Under the pieces are notes generated by a model that was given only the letters and a program-made list of their open reading frames with translations, had not been told where the DNA came from and made no database searches. From positions 1 through 22,762 of the forward strand of contig JBBSWN010000029.1 of assembly GCA_038046265.1 (NCBI GenBank): DNA of 22,762 bases. Direction: 5' to 3'. Both the position numbers and the translations under genes were made by a program. This document shows positions 15,009 to 21,165 of the stretch, piece by piece. This DNA is from JAGWAC01 sp038046265 (GTDB lineage: Archaea > Nanobdellota > Nanobdellia > SCGC-AAA011-G17 > JACPIM01). Every line of letters starts with the position of its first letter. Position 1 is the first letter of the stretch.

Positions 15009-15056
15009 TTTTATTAAAGAAATAAGTTAAATTTAGTATAAAAGCTTTTCCTTGAG

Positions 15057-15108
15057 AAACCCCTTTCAAAAAAGCGTTCACGGAAAATGAAAAAGCTTCA
15101 CCAAAAAT
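15057..15108 (+). repeat. dispersed repeat copy R1 (long form)
   Basis: AAACCCCTTTC is followed by AAAAAAGCGTTCACGGAAAA, then by a second unit, AAAAAGCTTCACCAAAAA. It is almost identical to R4 (21106-21158) over about 50 nt. It lies in the gap between the divergent genes at 14997 and 15215. Confidence 0.75.
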
Positions 15109-15115
15109 AAGAACT

Positions 15116-15145
15116 AACCCTTTAACAAAGCGTTAGCGGAAAGGT
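15116..15145 (+). repeat. dispersed repeat copy R2 (short form)
   Basis: AACCCTTTAAC followed by AAAGCGTTAGCGGAAAGG. The flanks CCTTT-type and AAAGG pair, as do AAGAAC and GTTCTT just outside, so a hairpin around the core is possible. It is 8 nt after R1 and in the same orientation. Confidence 0.65.
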
Positions 15146-15180
15146 TCTTATCAACTCCTAATAAATAGAGAATACAAAAG

Positions 15181-15188
15181 TTTATAAT
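15181..15188 (+). promoter_or_regulatory. TATA box of the NYN-domain gene
   Basis: TTTATAAT centred about 30 nt before the ATG at 15215. It is placed for a transcript with a leader of only a few nt. Confidence 0.5.
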
Positions 15189-15214
15189 TAATAATTTTCT
15201 AAATAGTAAAAAGG

Positions 15215-15724
15215 ATGGTAGAAATGAAGCAGTCTAAAAACCAGAGAGTTGGAGTTTTTGTTGATGTGCAGAATATGTATTATTCTGCAAAAAATATATA
15301 TAATGCAAAGATAAATTTCAAGGAATTACTAAAAATTGCTGTTTCTGGAAGAGAACTTATAAGGGCGATGGCTTATGTTATAAAGGCTGATGTTCTTGCT
15401 GAGAAGACTTTTTTTGATGCTTTAGAACAAATTGGCTTTGAGATTAAAAGCAAGGATTTACAGGTGTTTTTCGGCGGTTTTAAGAAAGGGGACTGGGATG
15501 TAGGGATTGCAATGGATGCCATTGAATTAGGGCCAAAATTAGACACAGTTGTTTTAGTTTCTGGAGATGGTGATTATTTGCCATTAGTTGAACATTTGCA
15601 GAGAGCAGTCGGATGCAGGGTTGAGGTAATTGCCTTTGGGAAAAGCACAAGCTCGAAATTAATTGAAGGAGCAGACAGTTTTACTGATTTAGACCAAAGG
15701 ACAAGATTTATCTTATTGAAATAA
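15215..15724 (+). CDS. NYN-domain (LabA/DUF88-like) putative RNase
   Basis: A 169-residue protein of the NYN branch of PIN-like nucleases. Conserved acidic motifs are in order: VGVFVDVQNMYY (first Asp and Asn), KKGDWDVGIAMDAIE (central Asp pair), and VVLVSGDGDYLPLVEHL (SGDGD). The late VEVIAFGKSTSSKLIEGADSFTDL matches the typical end of the domain. Such proteins are predicted metal-dependent RNases; the substrate is unknown. The ATG at 15215 (MVEMKQSK) was used, and the ATG four codons later is also possible. The stop TAA at 15722-15724 overlaps the beginning of repeat R3, and a RecB/Cas4-like nuclease gene remnant follows. Confidence 0.9.
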   Translation: MVEMKQSKNQRVGVFVDVQNMYYSAKNIYNAKINFKELLKIAVSGRELIRAMAYVIKADVLAEKTFFDALEQIGFEIKSKDLQVFFGGFKKGDWDVGIAMDAIELGPKLDTVVLVSGDGDYLPLVEHLQRAVGCRVEVIAFGKSTSSKLIEGADSFTDLDQRTRFILLK

Positions 15725-15758
15725 CCCTTTTTATAAAAAAGCGTTAGCGGAAAAAGGG
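15723..15758 (+). repeat. dispersed repeat copy R3 with hairpin flanks
   Basis: AACCCTTTTTAT followed by AAAAAAGCGTTAGCGG and AAAAAGGG. CCCTTTTT and AAAAAGGG are perfect 8-bp inverted arms, so this copy can form a stem with the GCGTTAGCGG core in the loop. A degraded second unit, AAAAGCATTAATAGAAAA, follows directly. Its location right after a stop codon would also suit a terminator-like role. Confidence 0.7.
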
Positions 15759-15800
15759 AAATCTTAGAAAAGCATTAATAGAAAAAAGAGAGGTGGGTTT

Positions 15801-16457
15801 GTGATAACGAATGTTGTGCTAGATCATCCTGGCGGGTTTTATGAATATAAAGTCCATAATGACAAGATGAACATTCTCTGCAATTCTGGATATGTTTCTT
15901 TAGCCAATTATTTGAAAAACATGATGAAAAACTGCCCTAATGAATATTTTAAAAAAGGGCCAAGAAGCTCTGCCTTAAGATTTAATTTGCCTTCAATAAA
16001 TTTAATGCATTTTCCTAGTTATGAAGTTTCTGAATTAGCAAAATTAGGTTTAGATATTAATAAGGAGAGGTTTTTTGACAATCATCCTCGAGTGCAGAAT
16101 TTTATGCTTGAAAATGACAATAAGACAATTGCAATTGAAGTTCCTTTATGGCTGAACAACCATGAATTAAGCTTGTATAATGAGATTTTTAATTCAAGAG
16201 ATGCCTTGACAGGACATATTGATATTTTATGAGTTGAAGGAGAAAAGGTATGGATATGGGATTATAAGCCTAATGCCTTTAAAGAAAAGTTTGCAAGCAC
16301 ACAAGTTTATTTTTATGCATTAATGCTGAGCAGGAGAACTGGAATATCTTTGGATAATTTCAGGTGCGGGTATTTTGATTCAAAAGACACTTTTATTTTT
16401 AATCCTGAGAATGTGAAGTTAATTAATGTCAAGCAGGATTTAATGGAATATGTTTAA
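15801..16457 (+). pseudogene. PD-(D/E)XK (RecB/Cas4-like) nuclease gene with in-frame TGA
   Basis: A GTG start at 15801 is preceded by GAGGTG. The frame runs 143 codons to a TGA at 16230-16232, then continues open in the same frame for 74 codons to TAA at 16457. The continuation is clearly part of the same protein: before the stop is TGHIDIL (Asp141), after it VWIWDYKPNA (Asp154-x-Lys156), then STQVYFYALMLSRRTGI, the QxxxY motif of RecB/Cas4-type nucleases. One stop codon thus separates the catalytic Asp from the DxK motif, so a product ending there would be inactive. Simple explanations are a recent nonsense mutation or a sequencing error; readthrough is a weaker possibility. The end abuts the stop of the first pilin gene with no base between. 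Confidence 0.85.
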
Positions 16458-17066
16458 TTAGCTTAATGAAAGTTCTATGTCTGGCAGGTTTGTTTGTGGG
16501 TCTCTGTTTTCATCTATTCCTTTGTTTTCAATTTTTAGATTGTATTTTCCTAACAAAGGAGCGTTTTTGCCAATACCTTCTTTGACAACCAAGAAAGCAA
16601 CATCATTAAAATTTAATTCCAAGTGCATTACATATTCTTCTTCTACAATAGTCTTTGTTTCATACAGTTCTACTGGGCCTTCTTTTATTAGTAACTTGTC
16701 ATCTTCACAACCTTTTCTGTCTGAATTTATTTTTGTACATGGCTGTACAAAGACTACTTTGGTTTTCATGTCCCAGACAATCTTGTTTTCATCATCTTTG
16801 AAAAACATGTTTCCTCCTTTAATTGTAAAAGGACTTATAACTCTTCTTGACCCGGTTCCTTCATCTCTAACTTCTCTTATAACATTATCCAAAGATAGCA
16901 AAATATCTCTAGTTTGTATAATTGTATTCTTGTCTTTCATCTTGTTTATTACTGGGACTCCAGCACTAAGAACTATTGTTATTGCAACTACTCCTAAAGC
17001 AATGTATAATACTGCTGAAATCCATATCTGTCCTTTTTTTATTACTCTTCTATTATTTCTAGTCAT
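16458..17066 (-). CDS. prepilin-like protein (KKGQIWIS signal)
   Basis: A 202-residue prepilin-like protein, last in the row of eight. The start is the ATG at 17066 (MTRNNRRVIKKGQ), placing a class III signal peptide at the N-terminus: basic leader, KKG^QIWISAVLYIALGVVAITIVLSAG. A PibD/EppA-like peptidase would cut after the Gly. It differs from the other pilins (no SPLIATVLLIG), and the body (LLSLDNVIREVRDEGTGSRRVISPFTIKGG...) resembles archaeal pilin-like proteins with a KKGQ start. Two Cys are present (QPC, KGC). The gene follows the pilin at 17092-17592 with a 25-nt gap. It is probably a minor pilin or assembly component. Confidence 0.78.
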   Translation of the reverse strand: MTRNNRRVIKKGQIWISAVLYIALGVVAITIVLSAGVPVINKMKDKNTIIQTRDILLSLDNVIREVRDEGTGSRRVISPFTIKGGNMFFKDDENKIVWDMKTKVVFVQPCTKINSDRKGCEDDKLLIKEGPVELYETKTIVEEEYVMHLELNFNDVAFLVVKEGIGKNAPLLGKYNLKIENKGIDENRDPQTNLPDIELSLS

Positions 17067-17091
17067 TTTGATTAAAACTTTTTTTAAAAGC

Positions 17092-17592
17092 TTAACATGC
17101 TGGACTAAATTGTTTAACTTTAGGAATATCTGCACAAGTAGCTTCTATTCCCTCAACAATAACTGCAGCTATAGCTTCAACCTTTGAAGTGCCGTCTGGC
17201 ATGTCTTTTTTTAATATATACTCATTTATATTATATTTATCTAGTCCGGCAACAGCGTCTGTGCCCAAAATACTGCCATCAGCTTTAAAAAATCTTAATT
17301 TAAAACTTTCAATCTTTACTCTTCCTTTATTTTCAATTGTGATCTTGTCAGGGCACTTTACACTGTCAATCTCAAAATTTAGGTCTCCAATACATGTTGT
17401 TGTTATGTCAGTTCTTTCTTCTGTACCAGCTGTAATTCTTTCAACAAATCCACCACCCCAAGTTATAACAACACCGGCAAGAGCAACAGTAAAACCAATC
17501 AACAAAACAGTAGCAATTAACGGAGAGACTGCTTTTTTATTTTTACAGAGATTTCTATTTTTTTTAAAACTTCTTTTTATGTAGTTTAGCAT
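17092..17592 (-). CDS. archaeal type IV pilin-like protein
   Basis: A 166-residue protein. The ATG at 17592 overlaps the stop of the upstream pilin gene (ATGCTAA), so translation is probably coupled. A long basic leader (LNYIKRSFKKNRNLCKN) precedes the class III signal KKA^VSPLIATVLLIGFTVALAG. The ectodomain has the shared pattern of this cluster: LNFEIDSVKC, then KITIENKGRVKIESFKLRFFKADG, then a C-terminal region with Cys near the end (ATCADIPKVKQFSPAC). Four Cys of the ectodomain match those of its neighbours and probably form disulfides. Its first 38 nt of shared coding block (17483-17520) equal those of the three paralogues, after which it differs. Confidence 0.85.
   Translation of the reverse strand: MLNYIKRSFKKNRNLCKNKKAVSPLIATVLLIGFTVALAGVVITWGGGFVERITAGTEERTDITTTCIGDLNFEIDSVKCPDKITIENKGRVKIESFKLRFFKADGSILGTDAVAGLDKYNINEYILKKDMPDGTSKVEAIAAVIVEGIEATCADIPKVKQFSPAC
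17483..17520 (-). repeat. short copy of the shared pilin N-terminal DNA block
   Basis: 38 nt identical to the block in the three following paralogues, encoding part of the hydrophobic signal helix (LIATVLLIGFTVA). Identity stops at the codons for the cleavage-site region, where this gene has KKAVSP instead of KKGISP. Confidence 0.85.
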
Positions 17593-18065
17593 GGGGGTGT
17601 AAACAATTTTTCTTTTGGAGAATCTGCACAAGTTACTTTTTGGCCCTGCACTATTACAGTTGGCAAAGCTTCAACTCTTGAAGTTCCCGCTGGTATAAGT
17701 GCTGCCAAGTCAAACAGCTTTAAATCAAATTTGTCCAAAGCTCCCAATGTTTGGGCATCTCCAGTTACATCATTATCAGCATTAAAAAATCTTAACCTAA
17801 ATTCCTCAATTTTAATACTACCTTTATTTTCTATTGTTATTTTGCTTACTCCAGCTCCATCATTACATACAACTTTATCAATTTCAAATCTTACATCACT
17901 GCTACAAGCTAATGTTATGTCAGTTCTTTCTTCTGTACCAGCTGTAATTCTGTCAACAAAACCACCGCCCCAAGTTATAACAACACCAGCCAAAGCAACA
18001 GTAAAACCAATCAACAAAACAGTAGCAATTAATGGAGAAATACCTTTCTTATTCAAAAACCTCAT
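17586..18065 (-). CDS. archaeal type IV pilin-like protein
   Basis: A 159-residue prepilin with the short leader MRFLNKKG^ISPLIATVLLIGFTVALAGVVITWGGG. The ATG at 18065 has GAGGG a few nt upstream in a leader that is conserved among three paralogues. The ectodomain starts TLACSSDVRFEIDKVVC, has KITIENKGSIKIEEFRLRFFNADND, and ends FTPPC. It is transcribed from its own strong TATA element (18121-18137) with a leader of about 37 nt, followed by the pilins at 17092 and 16458. Cell-surface pilus subunit is the expected role; adhesion or DNA uptake cannot be distinguished. Confidence 0.88.
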   Translation of the reverse strand: MRFLNKKGISPLIATVLLIGFTVALAGVVITWGGGFVDRITAGTEERTDITLACSSDVRFEIDKVVCNDGAGVSKITIENKGSIKIEEFRLRFFNADNDVTGDAQTLGALDKFDLKLFDLAALIPAGTSRVEALPTVIVQGQKVTCADSPKEKLFTPPC

Positions 18066-18082
18066 ATTCTTCCCTCTCTTTA
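17995..18082 (-). repeat. shared pilin 5' cassette, copy A
   Basis: 88 nt covering the ribosome binding site, the ATG and the codons for MRFLNKKGISPLIATVLLIG and a few residues more. It is identical to copy B (18647-18734) at every base and to copy C over 83 nt, including all synonymous positions. Confidence 0.92.
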
Positions 18083-18120
18083 GTTTTTTATGAACATTAT
18101 CAAATAATAATTATAAAAAG

Positions 18121-18137
18121 CAGTATATATACTTTTT
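18121..18137 (-). promoter_or_regulatory. promoter of pilin genes 18065 to 16458
   Basis: The minus strand reads AAAAAGTATATATACTG. AGTATATATACT is a 12-bp palindrome and a strong TATA box, predicting a start about 37 nt before the ATG at 18065. The same AAAGTATATATA core is found before the other pilin operon (19313-19329). Confidence 0.65.
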
Positions 18138-18168
18138 GCTTCAAAAAAATTAAAAATTAGAAGTAAAA

Positions 18169-18717
18169 TTATCTATTTTCGATACAAGCAGGTTTGAATT
18201 TCTTTGTTCTTACTGCGTCTCCACAACTAATATTCTTTCCTCCAACAACAACTGTTGTAATAGCATCTACTCTTGAAGCTCCATTTGGAATTAAGGCTAC
18301 TGCGCTTCCTTCTTTAATATTAAGTTGTAATTTTTTCAGTTCAAAAGCTCCAACAGCTGGATTTTTTTCATCTCCTATAGCTGTTAGTCCTTGTGTAAGT
18401 GCTTCACCTTCTTCGTTAAAAAATCTGAATGTAATCTTTTGCAAAATTAAAACTCCACGATTATCTATTGTGATCTCGCTTGGTGTAATTGTATTTGTAT
18501 CAGTAATATTAGAGCCACAAATAACTTTATCAATTTCAAATTTTAATTCAGCTGCACAGGCTAATGTTTCTTCTGTTTTTTCTTCTGTTCCTGTTGTAAC
18601 ACTTTTTACAAATCCACCACCCCAGGTTATTACAACGCCGGCAAGAGCAACAGTAAAACCAATCAACAAAACAGTAGCAATTAATGGAGAAATACCTTTC
18701 TTATTCAAAAACCTCAT
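18169..18717 (-). CDS. archaeal type IV pilin-like protein
   Basis: A 182-residue prepilin, the longest of the near-identical group. The start is the ATG at 18717 with GAGGG upstream; a longer reading from 18762 is an artefact, since it crosses the shared leader. Signal: MRFLNKKG^ISPLIATVLLIG. Ectodomain: TLACAAELKFEIDKVICG, then an insertion ITDTNTITPSEITIDNRGVLILQKITFRFFNEEGEAL, ending ISCGDAVRTKKFKPACIENR. Compared with its neighbours it has longer loops and extra residues after the last Cys. It lies 32 nt after the stop of the pilin at 18750 and is probably co-transcribed with it. Confidence 0.87.
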   Translation of the reverse strand: MRFLNKKGISPLIATVLLIGFTVALAGVVITWGGGFVKSVTTGTEEKTEETLACAAELKFEIDKVICGSNITDTNTITPSEITIDNRGVLILQKITFRFFNEEGEALTQGLTAIGDEKNPAVGAFELKKLQLNIKEGSAVALIPNGASRVDAITTVVVGGKNISCGDAVRTKKFKPACIENR

Positions 18718-18734
18718 ATTCTTCCCTCTCTTTA
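18647..18734 (-). repeat. shared pilin 5' cassette, copy B
   Basis: Identical to copy A over 88 nt. It lies between the pilin genes at 18169 and 18750, overlapping the leader and first codons of the former. Confidence 0.92.
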
Positions 18735-18749
18735 AAAATAATAAAAAAA

Positions 18750-19253
18750 TTAAGCAGGACAACCAGGAGTAAATTCCTTAACTCTTACAGCATCTGAACA
18801 AACTACTTCTTGCCCTTCTACTTTAACTGTTGCAATAGCGTCTACTCTTGAGACTCCTTCTATTAATTTAGCAACAAGTTCAACTTTTTTAATCTCAAAA
18901 GGACCAACTAAAGGAGTATTTGCATCAGCGCCTGCTTTTTGTTCTGAACCTTTACTATCATCATTAACATCAAAAAATCTAAAAGCAATTTTGTGTAAAG
19001 CTAAATCTCCTTTATTGTCAACTGTAATTTCTCCCAATGCATTATCATTTGCACATTTTACTTTTGTAATTTCGAAATTTAAATCACCTGCACATGCTAA
19101 TGTTGAAGCTGTTCTTTCTTCTGTTCCTTCTGTAATATTTTTTATAAAACCGCCACCCCAAGTTATAACAACGCCGGCAAGAGCAACAGTAAAACCAATC
19201 AACAAAACAGTAGCAATTAATGGAGAAATACCTTTCTTATTCAAAAACCTCAT
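18750..19253 (-). CDS. archaeal type IV pilin-like protein
   Basis: A 167-residue prepilin with the signal MRFLNKKG^ISPLIATVLLIG and GAGGG upstream. The ectodomain starts TLACAGDLNFEITKVKC, continues EITVDNKGDLALHKIAFRFFDVND and ends VVCSDAVRVKEFTPGCPA. It is closest to the pilin at 18169-18717 in the middle and C-terminal parts (VDAI(A/T)TV, (C)(G/S)DAVR). It is first in a two-gene transcript from the promoter at 19313-19329, with a leader of about 42 nt. Confidence 0.88.
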   Translation of the reverse strand: MRFLNKKGISPLIATVLLIGFTVALAGVVITWGGGFIKNITEGTEERTASTLACAGDLNFEITKVKCANDNALGEITVDNKGDLALHKIAFRFFDVNDDSKGSEQKAGADANTPLVGPFEIKKVELVAKLIEGVSRVDAIATVKVEGQEVVCSDAVRVKEFTPGCPA

Positions 19254-19265
19254 ATTCTTCCCTCT
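19183..19265 (-). repeat. shared pilin 5' cassette, copy C
   Basis: Identical to copies A and B over 83 nt, ending in the leader just beyond the ribosome binding site, where one pyrimidine differs. Confidence 0.92.
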
Positions 19266-19312
19266 TTTAGTTTTTTTATATTTTTTAAATATGATTTAAA
19301 TAAATTTACTTT

Positions 19313-19329
19313 CTTTATATATATACTTT
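19313..19329 (-). promoter_or_regulatory. promoter of pilin genes 19253 and 18717
   Basis: The minus strand reads AAAGTATATATATAAAG, matching the AAAGTATATATA core before the pilin at 18065. Predicted start is about 42 nt before the ATG. The 108-nt gap holding it is otherwise AT-rich with no gene. Confidence 0.62.
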
Positions 19330-19361
19330 ATGTTTTTTTATTTTCCTGTTTTTTTGAAAAT

Positions 19362-19841
19362 TTACTCTACAATCACTACTTTGTTCTTTCCAGAACAAGG
19401 GACTAAGGGAGCTCCGGCTCCTTCAGGCCTTAAAGATGGGATAATGTCAATTTTAGCCTTTCTTGCCAGGCTGAAAGGATATACAACACTGTCTTGGCTT
19501 AATGGATCCACTCTTTGGTTTATTTTTTCTGCTCCTTCCCCGCCTTCTACAACTCTCATTATAAAGCCGTCAATTTTATTATTGCCTTTGTTTTCTATAC
19601 TAATAATTCTTGAATTTCTGTTGATGTCTTTTACTTCCCAAAGAACGTTTTCACATTCAAGCTGTTTTTGAGCTAATGCTCCTTCTTTAGCAGCTTTTTC
19701 TTTAATGAAACCTCGCCCCCAGAAAATTACAGTAGCTCCAACAGCAACTACAAACCCAATTAACAAAACAGATGCTATCAAAGGAGAAATTCCTTTCTTG
19801 TCCAAAAACCCCTTTTTTTCAAAAAAACCTTTTTTCCTCAT
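19362..19841 (-). CDS. archaeal type IV pilin-like protein with triple KKG leader
   Basis: A 159-residue prepilin with the signal DKKG^ISPLIASVLLIGFVVAVGATVIFWGRG. Its leader repeats the motif three times (RKKGFF-EKKGFL-DKKGIS), as if the start had been duplicated. The body is divergent from the other pilins: ECENVLWEVKDINRNSRIISIENKGNNKIDGFIMRVVEGG keeps the ENKG signature, and only two Cys remain (C in LECEN and VPCSG). The gene starts 26 nt after the stop of the pilin-like gene at 19868 with a GGGG stretch upstream, so it belongs to the transcript begun at 21057. Confidence 0.85.
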   Translation of the reverse strand: MRKKGFFEKKGFLDKKGISPLIASVLLIGFVVAVGATVIFWGRGFIKEKAAKEGALAQKQLECENVLWEVKDINRNSRIISIENKGNNKIDGFIMRVVEGGEGAEKINQRVDPLSQDSVVYPFSLARKAKIDIIPSLRPEGAGAPLVPCSGKNKVVIVE

Positions 19842-19867
19842 TATTTAAGCCCCAGTTCTATTACAAG

Positions 19868-20350
19868 CTAACACACTAAATTTAATTCAATTCTTTTTTC
19901 ACTGCATCCAACTTCTTTGTCTTTTATTGTAACCATTGGCAAAATTAGTATTTTTTTACAGCTAGATGTTACACCGCTATTGCTTGTTAAAACATTTTCT
20001 TTTTTTTCCTGCGGTTTTAATCCTTCAGTTAATTCATCAGGATACCATTCGCCAGGGCTTTCACCAGTGCAGTCACTAGTTTGAAGTTTTATTTTCTTTA
20101 TTGTTAAATAACCTTTATTTATCAAAGTCATTTCATTTGCTTTTGCATTTCCCGGAGCACAGTCAGGGAAAGCACTTACAGTTATCTGGCTACATGTTTC
20201 ATCTAATTCAGCTTGAGAAACAAAATTTTCAGTTGCACTTTGGGACTGGCCAATACTCCATCTTCCGACTAACACTGCTAGTCCAACAGCCATGCCAATA
20301 AGAAGAACATACGCGACAAATTCACCCTGAGCTTTTTTATTTATTTTTAT
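19868..20350 (-). CDS. prepilin-like protein with apparent ATA start
   Basis: The first ATG (20293) lies inside the hydrophobic helix and would delete the signal. Upstream the frame is open through KINKKAQGEFVAYVLLIGMAVGLAVLVGRWS, a convincing class III signal like that of the next gene (MNKKGQIYLIV). No ATG, GTG or TTG lies in that stretch. Two ATA codons occur at 20353 and 20350 and a third at 20344. GAGGTGA lies 4 nt before the ATA at 20350, so ATA is the likely start, giving 160 residues. The ectodomain has six or more Cys and MTLINKGYLTIKKIKLQTSDC, the NKG signature of this cluster, and ends NLVC. The start is inferred. Confidence 0.7.
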   Translation of the reverse strand: MKINKKAQGEFVAYVLLIGMAVGLAVLVGRWSIGQSQSATENFVSQAELDETCSQITVSAFPDCAPGNAKANEMTLINKGYLTIKKIKLQTSDCTGESPGEWYPDELTEGLKPQEKKENVLTSNSGVTSSCKKILILPMVTIKDKEVGCSEKRIELNLVC

Positions 20351-20361
20351 TATTTCACCTC
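20348..20361 (-). promoter_or_regulatory. ribosome binding site before the ATA start
   Basis: GAGGTGA lies directly after the stop of the 20362-21057 gene and 4 nt before ATA at 20350. The EamA gene has GAGGTGA 5 nt before its TTG at 12240, the same spacing class. Confidence 0.5.
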
Positions 20362-21057
20362 TTAATCATCATCTTCATTATCATCGTCATCATCACTATT
20401 ATCTGCTGTTCTCTTTTTTCCTTTTATAAATTGTTTCTCTACAAAAACCTTTCTGTCTTCTCCCTCGCTTTCCCTGCTTAAAACAACAACTTCTGGCTGG
20501 CCAGCTATGACAGCAACTTCATAGAAACTGTCTTCTTCACCAACCCTTATTTTAGCTAAAGCATCATTTTTATTATTCAGATCATATACATCAATACATC
20601 CCCTATTAGAAAATTGAATTGCACTAATTTCTTCAGTTACACTTCCATGTTCTCCATAAGTAACTTTAGCTGGAATATTTGTGTAACATCCTTCAAGATT
20701 AAATGGGGGATTTACTTTTATTTCAATTCTTTTGTCCAGGAAATTGCCCATGTATAATTTGCCATTGTAATTTAGCAAATAAATCAAGCCAAATGAAGGG
20801 TTTCGGCTTTTGGCATATTGAGTAAAGACAACGCTAAACTTTGTAAATCTTTCTTGAATTATGTTTTCATCTGTAACTTGGTCTTTAATTAATGAAGCTA
20901 AGAATTGTGAACTTTCTTGATTATAATTTTGTGATATTACTTTAAAATCATCATCAGAAGGAGTAATGTTTATTGTGTTTGGCTGGCTTGTCAAAACAAA
21001 TATAACAAGGCCTATTATCAAAGAAACAATCAAGTAAATCTGCCCTTTTTTGTTCAT
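20362..21057 (-). CDS. prepilin-like protein with acidic C-terminal tail
   Basis: A 231-residue protein with the signal MNKKG^QIYLIVSLIIGLVIFVLTS, first of the eight. The ectodomain (about residues 35-215) has stretches such as YLLNYNGKLYMGNFLDKRIEIKVNPPF and SAIQFSNRGCIDVYDL, and two Cys. The C-terminus is basic (IKGKKR) and then extremely acidic (SDDDDDNEDDD). It starts the operon of the two downstream pilin-like genes. TATTTAAA lies about 26 nt before the ATG, so the transcript is leaderless. Its larger size suggests a minor pilin or tip protein, but that is a guess. Confidence 0.78.
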   Translation of the reverse strand: MNKKGQIYLIVSLIIGLVIFVLTSQPNTINITPSDDDFKVISQNYNQESSQFLASLIKDQVTDENIIQERFTKFSVVFTQYAKSRNPSFGLIYLLNYNGKLYMGNFLDKRIEIKVNPPFNLEGCYTNIPAKVTYGEHGSVTEEISAIQFSNRGCIDVYDLNNKNDALAKIRVGEEDSFYEVAVIAGQPEVVVLSRESEGEDRKVFVEKQFIKGKKRTADNSDDDDDNEDDD

Positions 21058-21078
21058 CTATTTAGTAATTAATCCTTT

Positions 21079-21090
21079 GTTTAAATAATT
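21079..21090 (-). promoter_or_regulatory. TATA box of gene 20362-21057
   Basis: The minus strand reads AATTATTTAAAC, centred about 26 nt before the ATG at 21057. It lies just downstream of repeat R4. Confidence 0.55.
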
Positions 21091-21105
21091 TTTGCAGAAC
21101 CTTTG

Positions 21106-21158
21106 AACCCTTTTTAAAAAAGCGTTCACGGAAAACTAAAAAAGCTTCACCAAAAAAT
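21106..21158 (+). repeat. dispersed repeat copy R4 (long form)
   Basis: AACCCTTTTT, AAAAAAGCGTTCACGGAAAA, then CTAAAAAAGCTTCACC and a run of A. It is almost the same as R1 about 6 kb away, including the second GCTTCACC unit. It fills the gap between the genes at 21057 and 21166. Confidence 0.75.
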
Positions 21159-21165
21159 CACAGTT

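Noticed and set aside
15057..15145. Integron attC or CRISPR interpretation of the repeats
   Set aside because: GTTAGCG resembles an attC end only loosely, no paired core sites or integrase are seen, and the copies are not evenly spaced with spacers.
16230..16232. TGA read as selenocysteine
   Set aside because: No selenocysteine-type position is expected between the GHID and DYK motifs, and no insertion-element hairpin was recognised after the gene; a nonsense change is simpler.
15801..16232. Complete 143-residue protein ending at TGA
   Set aside because: The catalytic DxK and QxxxY motifs continue in the same frame directly after the stop, so the true gene is longer and broken.
17189..19299. 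Long plus-strand open frames opposite the pilin genes (17189-17584, 17731-18093, 18194-18772, 18991-19299)
   Set aside because: They are mirror frames of the pilin genes; their similarity to each other only reflects the repeated pilin DNA.
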